Assembly (NCBI GenBank): GCA_937957895.1
Contig: CALFEZ010000147.1
Coordinates: forward strand, 1 to 13,426
Direction: 5' to 3'
DNA length: 13,426 bases
Source: an uncultured Erysipelotrichaceae bacterium
GTDB taxonomy: Bacteria > Bacillota_I > Bacilli_A > Erysipelotrichales > Erysipelotrichaceae
Under the pieces are notes generated by a model. It searched no databases. It was not told where the DNA came from and was given only the letters and a program-made list of their open reading frames with translations. Within the stretch, counting starts at the first letter, position 1, and each line of letters opens with the position of its first letter. The position numbers and the translations under genes were made by a program. Below, in pieces: positions 1-5,865 of this stretch.

Positions 1-54
1 GGCATCAGACTTTGACTCTGACATTCCCTGGTTCGATCCCAGGTACCCCAGCCA
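1..54 (+). tRNA. tRNA-Gln (TTG), 5' part cut by window edge
   Basis: The visible part starts just before the anticodon arm. The anticodon stem TCAGA/TCTGA encloses the loop CTTTGAC, giving anticodon TTG at 12-14 (glutamine). The T arm CCTGG/CCAGG with loop TTCGATC is at 27-43, followed by seven acceptor-strand bases, the discriminator G51 and an encoded CCA at 52-54. The 5' acceptor strand and D arm lie outside the window. It is the first visible member of a three-tRNA cluster. Confidence 0.93.
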
Positions 55-60
55 AATTGT

Positions 61-136
61 GACCCGTTAGCTCAGGTGGTAGAGCAACTGACTTTTAATC
101 AGTGGGTCGAAGGTTCGAGTCCTTTACGGGTCACCA
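61..136 (+). tRNA. tRNA-Lys (TTT)
   Basis: Complete cloverleaf. The acceptor strand GACCCGT (61-67) pairs perfectly with ACGGGTC (126-132). The anticodon stem ACTGA/TCAGT encloses CTTTTAA, with anticodon TTT at 94-96 (lysine). The discriminator is A133 and CCA is encoded at 134-136. It lies 6 bases after tRNA-Gln, so the cluster is probably one transcript. Confidence 0.97.
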
Positions 137-140
137 ATTT

Positions 141-214
141 GCGAGTGTAGTTCAATGGTAGAACTTCAGCCTTCCAAGCTGACTACGGGGGTTCGATTCC
201 CCTCACTCGCTCCA
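141..214 (+). tRNA. tRNA-Gly (TCC)
   Basis: Complete cloverleaf. The acceptor strand GCGAGTG (141-147) pairs with CACTCGC (204-210). The anticodon stem TCAGC/GCTGA encloses CTTCCAA, giving anticodon TCC at 173-175 (glycine). The T loop is TTCGATT. The discriminator is T211 and CCA is encoded at 212-214. It is the last tRNA of the cluster and is followed at once by a terminator. Confidence 0.97.
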
Positions 215-224
215 TCACAAATTG

Positions 225-256
225 AATCCCTAGTTTAGGGATTTTTTGTTTTTCTT
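225..256 (+). terminator. Intrinsic terminator of the tRNA cluster
   Basis: The perfect 8-bp stem AATCCCTA/TAGGGATT (225-232 with 236-243) has a 3-base loop and runs into a T-rich tract (242-254). It sits 10 bases after the CCA of tRNA-Gly, so it most likely ends the tRNA transcript. The left end of the neighbouring TnpB element must lie near here, so part of this sequence could instead be element end. Confidence 0.85.
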
Positions 257-282
257 CCAATAGTATGATAGGTGATCAGTTT

Positions 283-1299
283 ATGTATCTAAATGTAATA
301 TTTAGAATTTATCCAACACAAGAGCAAGCAAATATCTTCAATGATTTGATTGTAAATTTTAAGTTCAGAACTAATGTAGTGATAAATGAGTATATCGAGA
401 AAAAATATGTTAGTTTTATAAACTACAAAGATATAGAAAATGATGTACCATGGAACTCAAAAACGGAGATTATTAAGCTAGCTAAAGCAGAATACTTGAA
501 AAACATCAATAAAAATCCAGAGAAAATTGTTTTTGACTATAACTTCTGCAAATGGTCCTGTGATGGGTTTAGAGTTCTTTCAAATGAGCAAATGGAAGTC
601 GAGACCTATGGAAGGGAAGTTACCACTGTAAAAATATATTTCAATGATTATGTTCATAAGAAATTGACTGAAAATGAAATTGTATCTCTTAAAGTATTTG
701 TAAGAGGGAAAAAATGGATAGCATCGGTTTCTTATCATGTAACTCCATTGAAGTGTGATAGTAAGAATATAATGGGTGTTGACTTAGGGATAAAAACACC
801 AGCTGTTGCAGTTACTTCTACAAACAAAATAATGTTCTTCGGAAATGGTAGACAAAGAAGATTTATACATACTATTTACAAATCTAAATTTGAAAAATAT
901 ACAAAGAACCATGTATATGGAAGTCAATCAAGGCCTTACAAGTGGTCAAATAAGTTGATTGATATTGATCACAAAACAGGCCACGATATTATTGAGTTTG
1001 CAATAAAAGAGAATGTTTGACTTATCAAGATGGAGAACTTATCTCGCTTAAACAGGAAAAAACAAGATGCTACTTACTTGTCGACATGGTCATATCACAG
1101 ATTGATGCGATACATTTCATATAAGTCAATGAAGGTAGGAATCGAAGTTAAATTGATCAATCCAAAAAACACTTCCAAAACATGCCCGAATTGCAAAACA
1201 CTGAACACACCGATAAAAAGATACTATTCATGTAAATGTGGGTATAAGAACCATAGAGACATTGTTGGTGCCATCAACATCTTGAAATCAAAACTATAG
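283..1299 (+). pseudogene. tnpB: RNA-guided nuclease TnpB, interrupted by one in-frame TGA
   Basis: TnpB proteins are small RuvC-fold, RNA-guided DNA nucleases that travel with IS200/IS605 and IS607 elements. Two open stretches in one frame are separated only by TGA at 1018-1020. With ATG 283 as residue 1 (AGGTGAT ribosome binding site at 270-276; the ATG at 265 has none), the N-terminus shows the family signature FRIYPTQEQ. RuvC-I is VDLG with Asp167, RuvC-II is MENL with Glu251, the zinc ribbon is Cys301/304/317/319, and RuvC-III is HRD with Asp326. The stop sits at codon 246, six codons before the RuvC-II acid. Restoring glycine (GGA) by one base change would give the common family context NVGLI. 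At about 338 codons it is on the short side for TnpB. UGA is a normal stop in this window, so I call it a recently inactivated gene; rare read-through cannot be excluded. Confidence 0.85.
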
Positions 1300-1400
1300 T
1301 CGACATAGACTAGCCTATAATGCTATATGCACTGTTATAGGATGAACCATGGCAGGTTCTAAATTATGCCAAGAGGTTTGAGCCGAAATTATCATGTATC
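1300..1400 (+). ncRNA. Putative TnpB guide RNA scaffold (omega RNA/reRNA) at element right end
   Basis: In this family the guide RNA comes from the 3' end of tnpB and the element right end, and it contains stems and a pseudoknot. Here a 7-bp stem CCTATAA/TTATAGG (1314-1320 with 1335-1341) is followed by stem GAACC/GGTTC (1344-1348 with 1355-1359). The loop of that second stem, TGGCA (1350-1354), is complementary to TGCCA (1367-1371). This gives a classical H-type pseudoknot with two 5-bp stems, a 1-base first loop and a 7-base A/T-rich last loop. Position and fold fit a guide scaffold; the 5' end (probably inside tnpB) and the scaffold/guide boundary are unknown. Confidence 0.5.
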
Positions 1401-1401
1401 A

Positions 1402-1410
1402 TGGTATAAT
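1402..1410 (+). promoter_or_regulatory. Extended -10 promoter for the dehydrogenase gene
   Basis: A perfect TATAAT at 1405-1410 is preceded by TGG, forming an extended -10 element; no good -35 is seen at 17 bases. The predicted start near 1417 would leave only about 10 bases before the ATG at 1427. The promoter lies at or within the right end of the TnpB element, so the element may supply expression to its neighbour. Confidence 0.6.
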
Positions 1411-1426
1411 GTAAACGGGTTGTACT

Positions 1427-2371
1427 ATGAGAGTCATTACGATACATAAACATATTTTTGATGAAAGTGATATTGAGAAGCTTTCAAGCTATGGAATCGA
1501 TATCACTTTTTGTCAAGAGAATGAGCTCCTCTTAAAGATAGAAAGTGATGAAATAGCTTACTTGATAGGAGGAATAGAACTTAACAAGTTGAGTTTTTGT
1601 GAGTTGCCGCACATTAGGGTAATTCAACTAATTACATCAGGTTATGAGTATATTGATGTTAAGTCACTTAAGGATGCAAACATTAAATTAACAAATGCAA
1701 CAGATATTTACAGTATACCTATTTCTGAATGGGTAGTAAGCCAAATTTTGATATACTATAAAAATGCATATTACTTTTACAACAATCATAAACAGAGTGT
1801 TTGGTTAAGTGATTATAGACTTAATGAGTTACATTCAAAAAGCATTCTAGTCTTTGGGACAGGGAGCATTGGGAAGGAAATTGTAAGAAGATTAGATGCA
1901 TTTGGATGTGTTGTTGATGGTGTAAACACGACTGGGAAAATCGTTGAATCATTTCGAAGATGTTACTCCCTATCAGAATCCGTAGAAGTGATTGGAGATT
2001 ATGAGATTTTGATTTTCTGTTTGCCATCAACCGAAAAAACGAAGTATTTCTTAAACATTGAAACGCTACGTCAAATAAGCCGAGAATCTTTGGTAATAAA
2101 CGTTGGAAGGGGAGATTTGATTAATGAAGAAGATTTGATGAAATTTCTAGATGAAGAGAACACGATCCATTTCATTTTGGATGTAGCTCAAAATGAACCT
2201 CTTCCTTCTGACCACCCATTTTGGTCAAGCAAGAATCTATTCATATCCCCTCATAACTCATTTGCATCTATAAACAATAAAAAAAGACTTAGACAATTAG
2301 TTATCGAGAATGTGTTAAGGTTCATATCAAAGAAAAAATTAGTCAATGAAGTTGATCTTGATGACGAATGA
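1427..2371 (+). CDS. D-isomer-specific 2-hydroxyacid dehydrogenase family protein
   Basis: NAD(P)-dependent oxidoreductase expected to interconvert a 2-keto acid and a D-2-hydroxy acid; the substrate cannot be told. The 314 residues show the family order: a split substrate domain, then a Rossmann domain with GTGSIG at 144-149, catalytic Arg228 in NVGRGD, Glu257 in DVAQNEP, and the general acid/base His276 in SPHNS. All three catalytic residues are present. The usual DVF(x)EP context is changed to DVAQNEP. There is no convincing ribosome binding site, and the upstream promoter would leave only a very short leader. The gene lies between a mobile element and an aldo/keto reductase that follows after 27 bases with the same orientation, so the two are probably co-transcribed. 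Both may be accessory carbonyl-metabolism genes. Confidence 0.85.
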   Translation: MRVITIHKHIFDESDIEKLSSYGIDITFCQENELLLKIESDEIAYLIGGIELNKLSFCELPHIRVIQLITSGYEYIDVKSLKDANIKLTNATDIYSIPISEWVVSQILIYYKNAYYFYNNHKQSVWLSDYRLNELHSKSILVFGTGSIGKEIVRRLDAFGCVVDGVNTTGKIVESFRRCYSLSESVEVIGDYEILIFCLPSTEKTKYFLNIETLRQISRESLVINVGRGDLINEEDLMKFLDEENTIHFILDVAQNEPLPSDHPFWSSKNLFISPHNSFASINNKKRLRQLVIENVLRFISKKKLVNEVDLDDE

Positions 2372-2398
2372 CAATAAAGAGATAAAGGAGAAAGAGAT

Positions 2399-3220
2399 AT
2401 GAATAGGAAACTAAACAATGACATTCAAATCCCGATACTAGGATTTGGTACATGGAAAATAAGTGATCTCGATGCATCTGATGCTGTTAAGGTAGCAATT
2501 GAAACAGGATATAGGCATATAGACACTGCTGCCATATATAACAACGAGAATGGTGTAGGAGACGGAATTAAAAGAAGCAAGGTTAATCGAGATGATTTGT
2601 TTGTAACAACCAAACTTTGGCTTGAAGTGGCAACATACAAGGATTCACTAAAGGCATTTGAGAAATCTTGCAAACTACTCAAAACAGATTATGTTGATTT
2701 GTATCTAATCCATTGGCCAACAAAGCATTTTACTGAACAATGGAGAGCAATGGAAGAACTTTATTTTGAAGGAAAAATAAAGGCAATAGGTGTGAGCAAT
2801 TTTAACCAGAATCATTTGGATGATTTGTTTATCAATGCACAGGTTCTTCCAACAGTGAACCAAATTGAGATGCACCCAAGACTGACACAAAAAGATTTGT
2901 TAAACTATAATACAAAGAAAAAAATCCAAACCGTTTCATGGAGTCCATTAATGAGAGGTAGGATTTTTGAGATTAAAGAACTGAATGAACTAGCGGACAA
3001 ATACAATAAATCGATTGCTCAAGTTGTACTCCGGTGGCATCTTCAAAATGGTGTTGTTACTATTCCGAAGTCAAGCAATAATGAGAGGATAAAAGAGAAT
3101 TATCAAATATTTGATTTTGTTCTTGATGAGAAAGACATCATAGTTATCGATAACTTGAACACTAATGAAAGAACTGGTGCTGATCCAGAGACTTTTGCAT
3201 CGATCAACTTCAACCTTTGA
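2399..3220 (+). CDS. Aldo/keto reductase (2,5-diketo-gluconate reductase-like)
   Basis: NADPH-dependent reductase of aldehydes or ketones with the TIM-barrel aldo/keto reductase fold, 273 residues, a normal length for the short bacterial members. The catalytic tetrad is visible: Asp42 and Tyr47 in the HIDTA..Y segment, Lys72 in TTKLW and His105 in LIHWP. GVSNF at 131-135 and the late IPKSSNNERI nucleotide-binding segment are also standard. The start has AAAGGAG (2384-2390) eight bases upstream. It follows the 2-hydroxyacid dehydrogenase by 27 bases and likely shares its mRNA. Its last 11 bases overlap the end of mutY on the other strand. The physiological substrate is unknown; methylglyoxal-type carbonyls are common for such enzymes (family knowledge, not shown here). 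Confidence 0.9.
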   Translation: MNRKLNNDIQIPILGFGTWKISDLDASDAVKVAIETGYRHIDTAAIYNNENGVGDGIKRSKVNRDDLFVTTKLWLEVATYKDSLKAFEKSCKLLKTDYVDLYLIHWPTKHFTEQWRAMEELYFEGKIKAIGVSNFNQNHLDDLFINAQVLPTVNQIEMHPRLTQKDLLNYNTKKKIQTVSWSPLMRGRIFEIKELNELADKYNKSIAQVVLRWHLQNGVVTIPKSSNNERIKENYQIFDFVLDEKDIIVIDNLNTNERTGADPETFASINFNL

Positions 3221-4217
3221 TTTGTAGGTAAGTTTGGATGATTTTTTTATGAGCAGTTATCCATGGATACTCGTAAACAGAGTCAAAGCTAACCCATTTC
3301 GTATGTTGTGGAATGAATGTCTCTTCTTTCAATGCTGCAACAAAAACATTCATTCTCCACTTTTTGTGGGAATATATATGAGAAGCAGTACCTTTATATT
3401 CGGCATCAACAAAAGGATGAGCGTTGTTTATTGGGTGTTGAGGTAATCTTAGTAACCCAAGCATCAATCCATCTGACCAATCTTCAGATACAAGTAATCG
3501 ATTCTCCTTTATTACAAGAAAAACATCATAATCATACGAAGGAACTCGATTGGATTTTTTTCTTATAGGGTAACCAGTCCATGTATCGTTTTTATAAGCA
3601 CCACACTTCATTTTGAGGGGGCATTCATCACATAATGGATTTGCAGGAAGACACACAAGTGCTCCTATTTCCATAAGACCTTGAGTGAAAGAACTGCAAT
3701 CACACAAGTGGGATTCACTCATCCATTCTGTTACAACCTTCGAAACATGCTGGCGCGCAGTTGCTGTATCGATGCTTTGATCATATTCAATAACTCTTGA
3801 TACTACACGTAATACATTGCCGTCGACTGCTGCTCTTTTTTGATTATATACAATAGATGAGATTGCTGAAGCAGTATATTCACCAATTCCCGGTATTTTG
3901 ATAATGTCTCTATATTCTGAGGGGAAAACGCCATTATGATTTTCAACGATATATTTACACCCTAAATGCAAAAACCTGGCACGACGGTAATATCCTAGAC
4001 CCTCCCAAGCCTTCAAAATAGATGTCAACGGAGCAGAAGCACATGATTCAATTGTGGGAAAAAGATCCATCCAATTGAGAAAATATGGAATCATTGTCTC
4101 GATCTTTGTTTGTTGTGCCATGATCTCACTTACCCAAACGGGATATGGCTCTGAGTAATATCTAAATGGAAGATCTCGTTTATTTTTTTCATACCAATCT
4201 GTTATCTCATAATACAT
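3210..4217 (-). CDS. mutY: A/G-specific adenine DNA glycosylase MutY
   Basis: Removes adenine mispaired with guanine or 8-oxoguanine, preventing G:C to T:A mutations. The helix-hairpin-helix glycosylase domain shows SEIMAQQT with catalytic Glu31, GLGYYRRAR at about 74-81, the HhH signature IPGIGEYTA at about 108-116, and VDGNV with catalytic Asp132. A [4Fe-4S] cluster is formed by Cys189-x6-Cys196-x2-Cys199-x5-Cys205. The C-terminal about 110 residues form the NUDIX-like 8-oxoG recognition domain that separates MutY from endonuclease III. I chose the ATG at 4217 (335 residues), with GGAG eight bases upstream, over an in-frame TTG six codons earlier. An extended -10 box lies at 4244-4252. The 3' end overlaps the converging reductase gene by 11 bases. 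Confidence 0.95.
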   Translation of the reverse strand: MYYEITDWYEKNKRDLPFRYYSEPYPVWVSEIMAQQTKIETMIPYFLNWMDLFPTIESCASAPLTSILKAWEGLGYYRRARFLHLGCKYIVENHNGVFPSEYRDIIKIPGIGEYTASAISSIVYNQKRAAVDGNVLRVVSRVIEYDQSIDTATARQHVSKVVTEWMSESHLCDCSSFTQGLMEIGALVCLPANPLCDECPLKMKCGAYKNDTWTGYPIRKKSNRVPSYDYDVFLVIKENRLLVSEDWSDGLMLGLLRLPQHPINNAHPFVDAEYKGTASHIYSHKKWRMNVFVAALKEETFIPQHTKWVSFDSVYEYPWITAHKKIIQTYLQIKG

Positions 4218-4243
4218 AAAAAAATCTCCATTCAATTATTACT

Positions 4244-4252
4244 ATTCTATCA
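4244..4252 (-). promoter_or_regulatory. Extended -10 promoter of mutY
   Basis: On the minus strand TGA precedes TAGAAT (5 of 6 to consensus), forming an extended -10. The start predicted near 4237 gives a leader of about 20 bases containing the GGAG site (4226-4229). It lies just downstream of the terminator at 4261-4286, so mutY would be transcribed independently of the upstream minus-strand RNA candidate. Confidence 0.5.
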
Positions 4253-4258
4253 AATAAA

Positions 4259-4448
4259 CGAAAAAAGTGTGCAATCACACTTTTTTCATTGCTTTTTTTC
4301 TACATAACCAGACACATTTTAAGAATGATTCACCAATGATTGACTTTCTGAGCATTTAATCGTAACAAGGAGGGAAGATTTGCATATGGAAAGTCAATAA
4401 TTCTTAAAACGACGATTGTATCTGTTGTGAACAAAATATACCACAAAA
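4259..4448 (-). ncRNA. Candidate structured small RNA with C-rich apical loop
   Basis: On the minus strand a perfect TATAAT (4455-4460) predicts a start near 4448, and a strong terminator at 4261-4286 would end an RNA of about 190 nt. The RNA can fold into one long imperfect hairpin with these pairings: 4418-4424 with 4309-4315, 4400-4410 with 4316-4326, 4389-4398 with 4339-4348, 4381-4383 with 4352-4354, and 4377-4380 with 4358-4361. Bulges of 7 and 12 bases interrupt it. The 15-base apical loop carries CCCTCCTTG, complementary to a Shine-Dalgarno sequence. Two pairs are G-U on the minus strand but A-C mismatches on the plus strand, which favours minus-strand transcription. There is no coding potential. 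Alternatives are a mutY leader or a 6S-like RNA (similar length, but lacking an obvious symmetric central bubble). Confidence 0.5.
4261..4286. terminator. Bidirectional intrinsic terminator upstream of mutY
   Basis: Perfect 11-bp inverted repeat: A6 plus GTGTG (4261-4271) pairs with CACAC plus T6 (4276-4286), with loop CAAT. Each strand ends in six T. No annotated gene ends here on either strand, so on the minus strand it most plausibly ends a small RNA read from about 4448. Confidence 0.85.
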
Positions 4449-4454
4449 TGTAAA

Positions 4455-4460
4455 ATTATA
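4455..4460 (-). promoter_or_regulatory. -10 box of the minus-strand RNA candidate
   Basis: Perfect TATAAT on the minus strand; the -35 at 17-base spacing (TGAAAA) is poor. A second A/T-rich TATATT box lies slightly downstream. In AT-rich DNA a chance match is possible, so this rests mainly on agreement with the downstream hairpin and terminator. Confidence 0.4.
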
Positions 4461-4657
4461 CAATTGCATTCATTTTATTTTCACAAAAGTTTCACTCGCA
4501 AAGTTCAGAGATTTTCATTAATTTGAGCATGAATAAGTCAAACAAATAACAGCTTGAGAAAATGAAGTGCACTTTTGGAAATCCGAGTACAAGATACTCA
4601 ACTATTCATAGCTAAACACAACCCACATAAATATCTTGATCATACAGTTGCTCTTGA
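4461..4657. other. AT-rich intergenic stretch without recognised gene
   Basis: No gene is supported on either strand. It holds the 10-base palindrome AAGTGCACTT (4565-4574) and a weak hairpin GAGTA/TACTC (4585-4589 with 4595-4599). I looked for a preQ1 riboswitch or T-box ahead of tgt and found neither consensus. The terminator that follows implies that some plus-strand transcript passes through, but no convincing plus-strand promoter is visible. Confidence 0.6.
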
Positions 4658-4687
4658 AAAACCATTCTCCCGAATGGTTTTGTTTTT
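4658..4687 (+). terminator. Intrinsic terminator just upstream of tgt
   Basis: A 10-bp stem AAAACCATTC/GAATGGTTTT (4658-4667 with 4672-4681) with loop TCCC is followed by GTTTTT. It precedes the tgt start by about 40 bases, and no plus-strand gene ends before it. It either ends an unannotated RNA or acts as an attenuator of the queuosine operon. It could also work on the minus strand, where it is followed by five T. Confidence 0.8.
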
Positions 4688-4700
4688 ATGAATATTGATG

Positions 4701-4706
4701 TATGAT
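4701..4706 (+). promoter_or_regulatory. Possible -10 box for the queuosine operon
   Basis: TATGAT (5 of 6) follows the terminator. The only -35-like hexamer is TTGTTT at a short 15-base spacing, inside the T-tract. If real, the start near 4713 rules out the upstream ATG at 4702 and supports translation from 4729. Confidence 0.35.
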
Positions 4707-4728
4707 TAAGTGGCTAGGTAAAAACATC

Positions 4729-5865
4729 ATGGAAAAATTCAAGTTCGTTATTAAAGAAAAATGCAAAAAAACTTCAGCGAGAAATGGAGAAATCCACACA
4801 CCCAACGGAATAGTCGAAACACCAATGTTTATGCCTGTGGGTACTTTAGCATCAGTAAAGTTCATTTCCCCTGAAGAGTTAGACGAGATCAAAGCTGGTA
4901 TCATCCTTTCTAACACGTATCATTTATGGTTAAGACCAGGAGAGAGCATTGTCAAAAGAGCAGGGGGTCTTCATCGTTTTATGAATGTCAAAAGGCCTAT
5001 CCTTACTGACAGTGGAGGATTTCAAGTGTTTTCGCTGAGTGATTTCAGAAAGATAACGGAGGAAGGAGTTCATTTTCGAAATCACCTTAATGGAGATGCT
5101 CTGTTTTTGACACCAGAAAAATCGATAAGAATACAAAATGATCTTGGTGCGGATATCATCATGAGTTTTGATGAATGCCCCGCATATCCCTCAACACACG
5201 AATATATGAAAATAAGTGTTGATCGTACACTGAGATGGGCAGAAAGAGGGAAACTAGCACATACTAATAAGAATCAAGCATTGTTTGGGATCGTGCAAGG
5301 TGGAGAATATAGCGACTTGAGAAAGCATAGTGCCATCGAAACAGTCAAGATAGGATTTGATGGGTATGCAATCGGAGGAACAAGTGTTGGTGAAACAAAA
5401 CCAGTCATGTATCAAATGATCAAAGATAGTGTCCCATATTTACCTGAAGACAAACCTAGATATCTTATGGGAGTTGGTTCAGTTGATGCAATACTTGAAG
5501 GAATATCTCAAGGCATCGATATGTTTGATTGTGTTTTACCAACGAGGATCGCACGTCATGGAACAGCGATGTCTTCAGTAGGTCGAATCAATATAAAAAA
5601 CGTGAAGTATGAAGATGATTTCTCACCCTTAGATCATGAATGTGATTGCTATACATGCAAAAACTTCTCAAAGGCATATATCAGACACTTGATTAGAAAC
5701 AATGAAGGATTAGGCATGCGATTGCTTTCGATACATAACTTGAGATATCTGATTTCTTTGACGGAAAAAGCACGTCAAGCAATCAAAGAGGGGGATTTTC
5801 AAAAATTCAAAAATGATATTTTTGAAAAGTTTGAGTTTGATAAAGAACATTCGAAAGGATTCTGA
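4729..5865 (+). CDS. tgt: Queuine/preQ1 tRNA-ribosyltransferase
   Basis: Exchanges guanine 34 of GUN-anticodon tRNAs (Asp, Asn, His, Tyr) for preQ1, the entry step of queuosine onto tRNA. With ATG 4729 it has 378 residues, the usual length. Visible motifs are FMPVGT at 34-39, DSGGFQVFSL at 94-103 with Asp94, SFDEC at 146-150, and GIVQGG. The nucleophile is Asp267 in FDCVLPTR. The zinc site is Cys305, Cys307, Cys310 and His336, with the family spacing. I chose 4729 rather than the in-frame ATG at 4702, because family alignment begins here and TAGGT lies at about nine bases. The stop overlaps the queA start by one base (TGATG), so translation is probably coupled. It is the first gene of the queuosine operon. 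Confidence 0.97.
   Translation: MEKFKFVIKEKCKKTSARNGEIHTPNGIVETPMFMPVGTLASVKFISPEELDEIKAGIILSNTYHLWLRPGESIVKRAGGLHRFMNVKRPILTDSGGFQVFSLSDFRKITEEGVHFRNHLNGDALFLTPEKSIRIQNDLGADIIMSFDECPAYPSTHEYMKISVDRTLRWAERGKLAHTNKNQALFGIVQGGEYSDLRKHSAIETVKIGFDGYAIGGTSVGETKPVMYQMIKDSVPYLPEDKPRYLMGVGSVDAILEGISQGIDMFDCVLPTRIARHGTAMSSVGRINIKNVKYEDDFSPLDHECDCYTCKNFSKAYIRHLIRNNEGLGMRLLSIHNLRYLISLTEKARQAIKEGDFQKFKNDIFEKFEFDKEHSKGF

Larger units (their letters stand above)
257..1400 (+). mobile_element. TnpB-only IS200/IS605/IS607-type insertion, approximate bounds
   Basis: The stretch contains a TnpB gene followed by a short structured non-coding right end. No tnpA (Y1 or serine transposase) is present, so if it moves at all it depends on a transposase supplied elsewhere. 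The bounds are guesses: the left end must lie between the tRNA terminator and the TnpB start, and the right end somewhere after the pseudoknot at 1371. No terminal inverted repeats or target duplications are visible, as expected for elements moved by Y1 or serine enzymes. It lies directly downstream of tRNA genes. Confidence 0.6.

Noticed and set aside
1030..1299. Separate small zinc-ribbon gene starting at ATG 1030
   Set aside because: It is in the same frame as the upstream TnpB part, continues its family alignment exactly, starts within RuvC-II and has no ribosome binding site; it is the tail of the interrupted TnpB.
283..1299. UGA read as tryptophan (Mycoplasma code) restoring TnpB
   Set aside because: Many intact genes here (tgt, queA, mutY, yggS, bcp neighbours) end at TGA at family-typical positions, and tryptophan is encoded by TGG.
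4316..4410. Miniature inverted-repeat transposon (MITE)
   Set aside because: The arms are unequal, no flanking target duplication is visible and no second copy occurs in the window; an RNA hairpin explains the repeat better.
4259..4448. 6S RNA as the firm identity of the minus-strand RNA
   Set aside because: Length fits, but the fold shows asymmetric bulges and a C-rich apical loop rather than a clear symmetric central bubble; kept only as an alternative.
4562..4615. 17-residue leader peptide before the tgt terminator
   Set aside because: The ATG has only a weak purine stretch before it, there is no run of regulatory codons and no alternative hairpin with the terminator that I could find; likely chance.
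4461..4700. preQ1 riboswitch or T-box in front of tgt
   Set aside because: Neither the preQ1-I/II core sequences nor the T-box TGGNACCGCG motif occurs on the plus strand.
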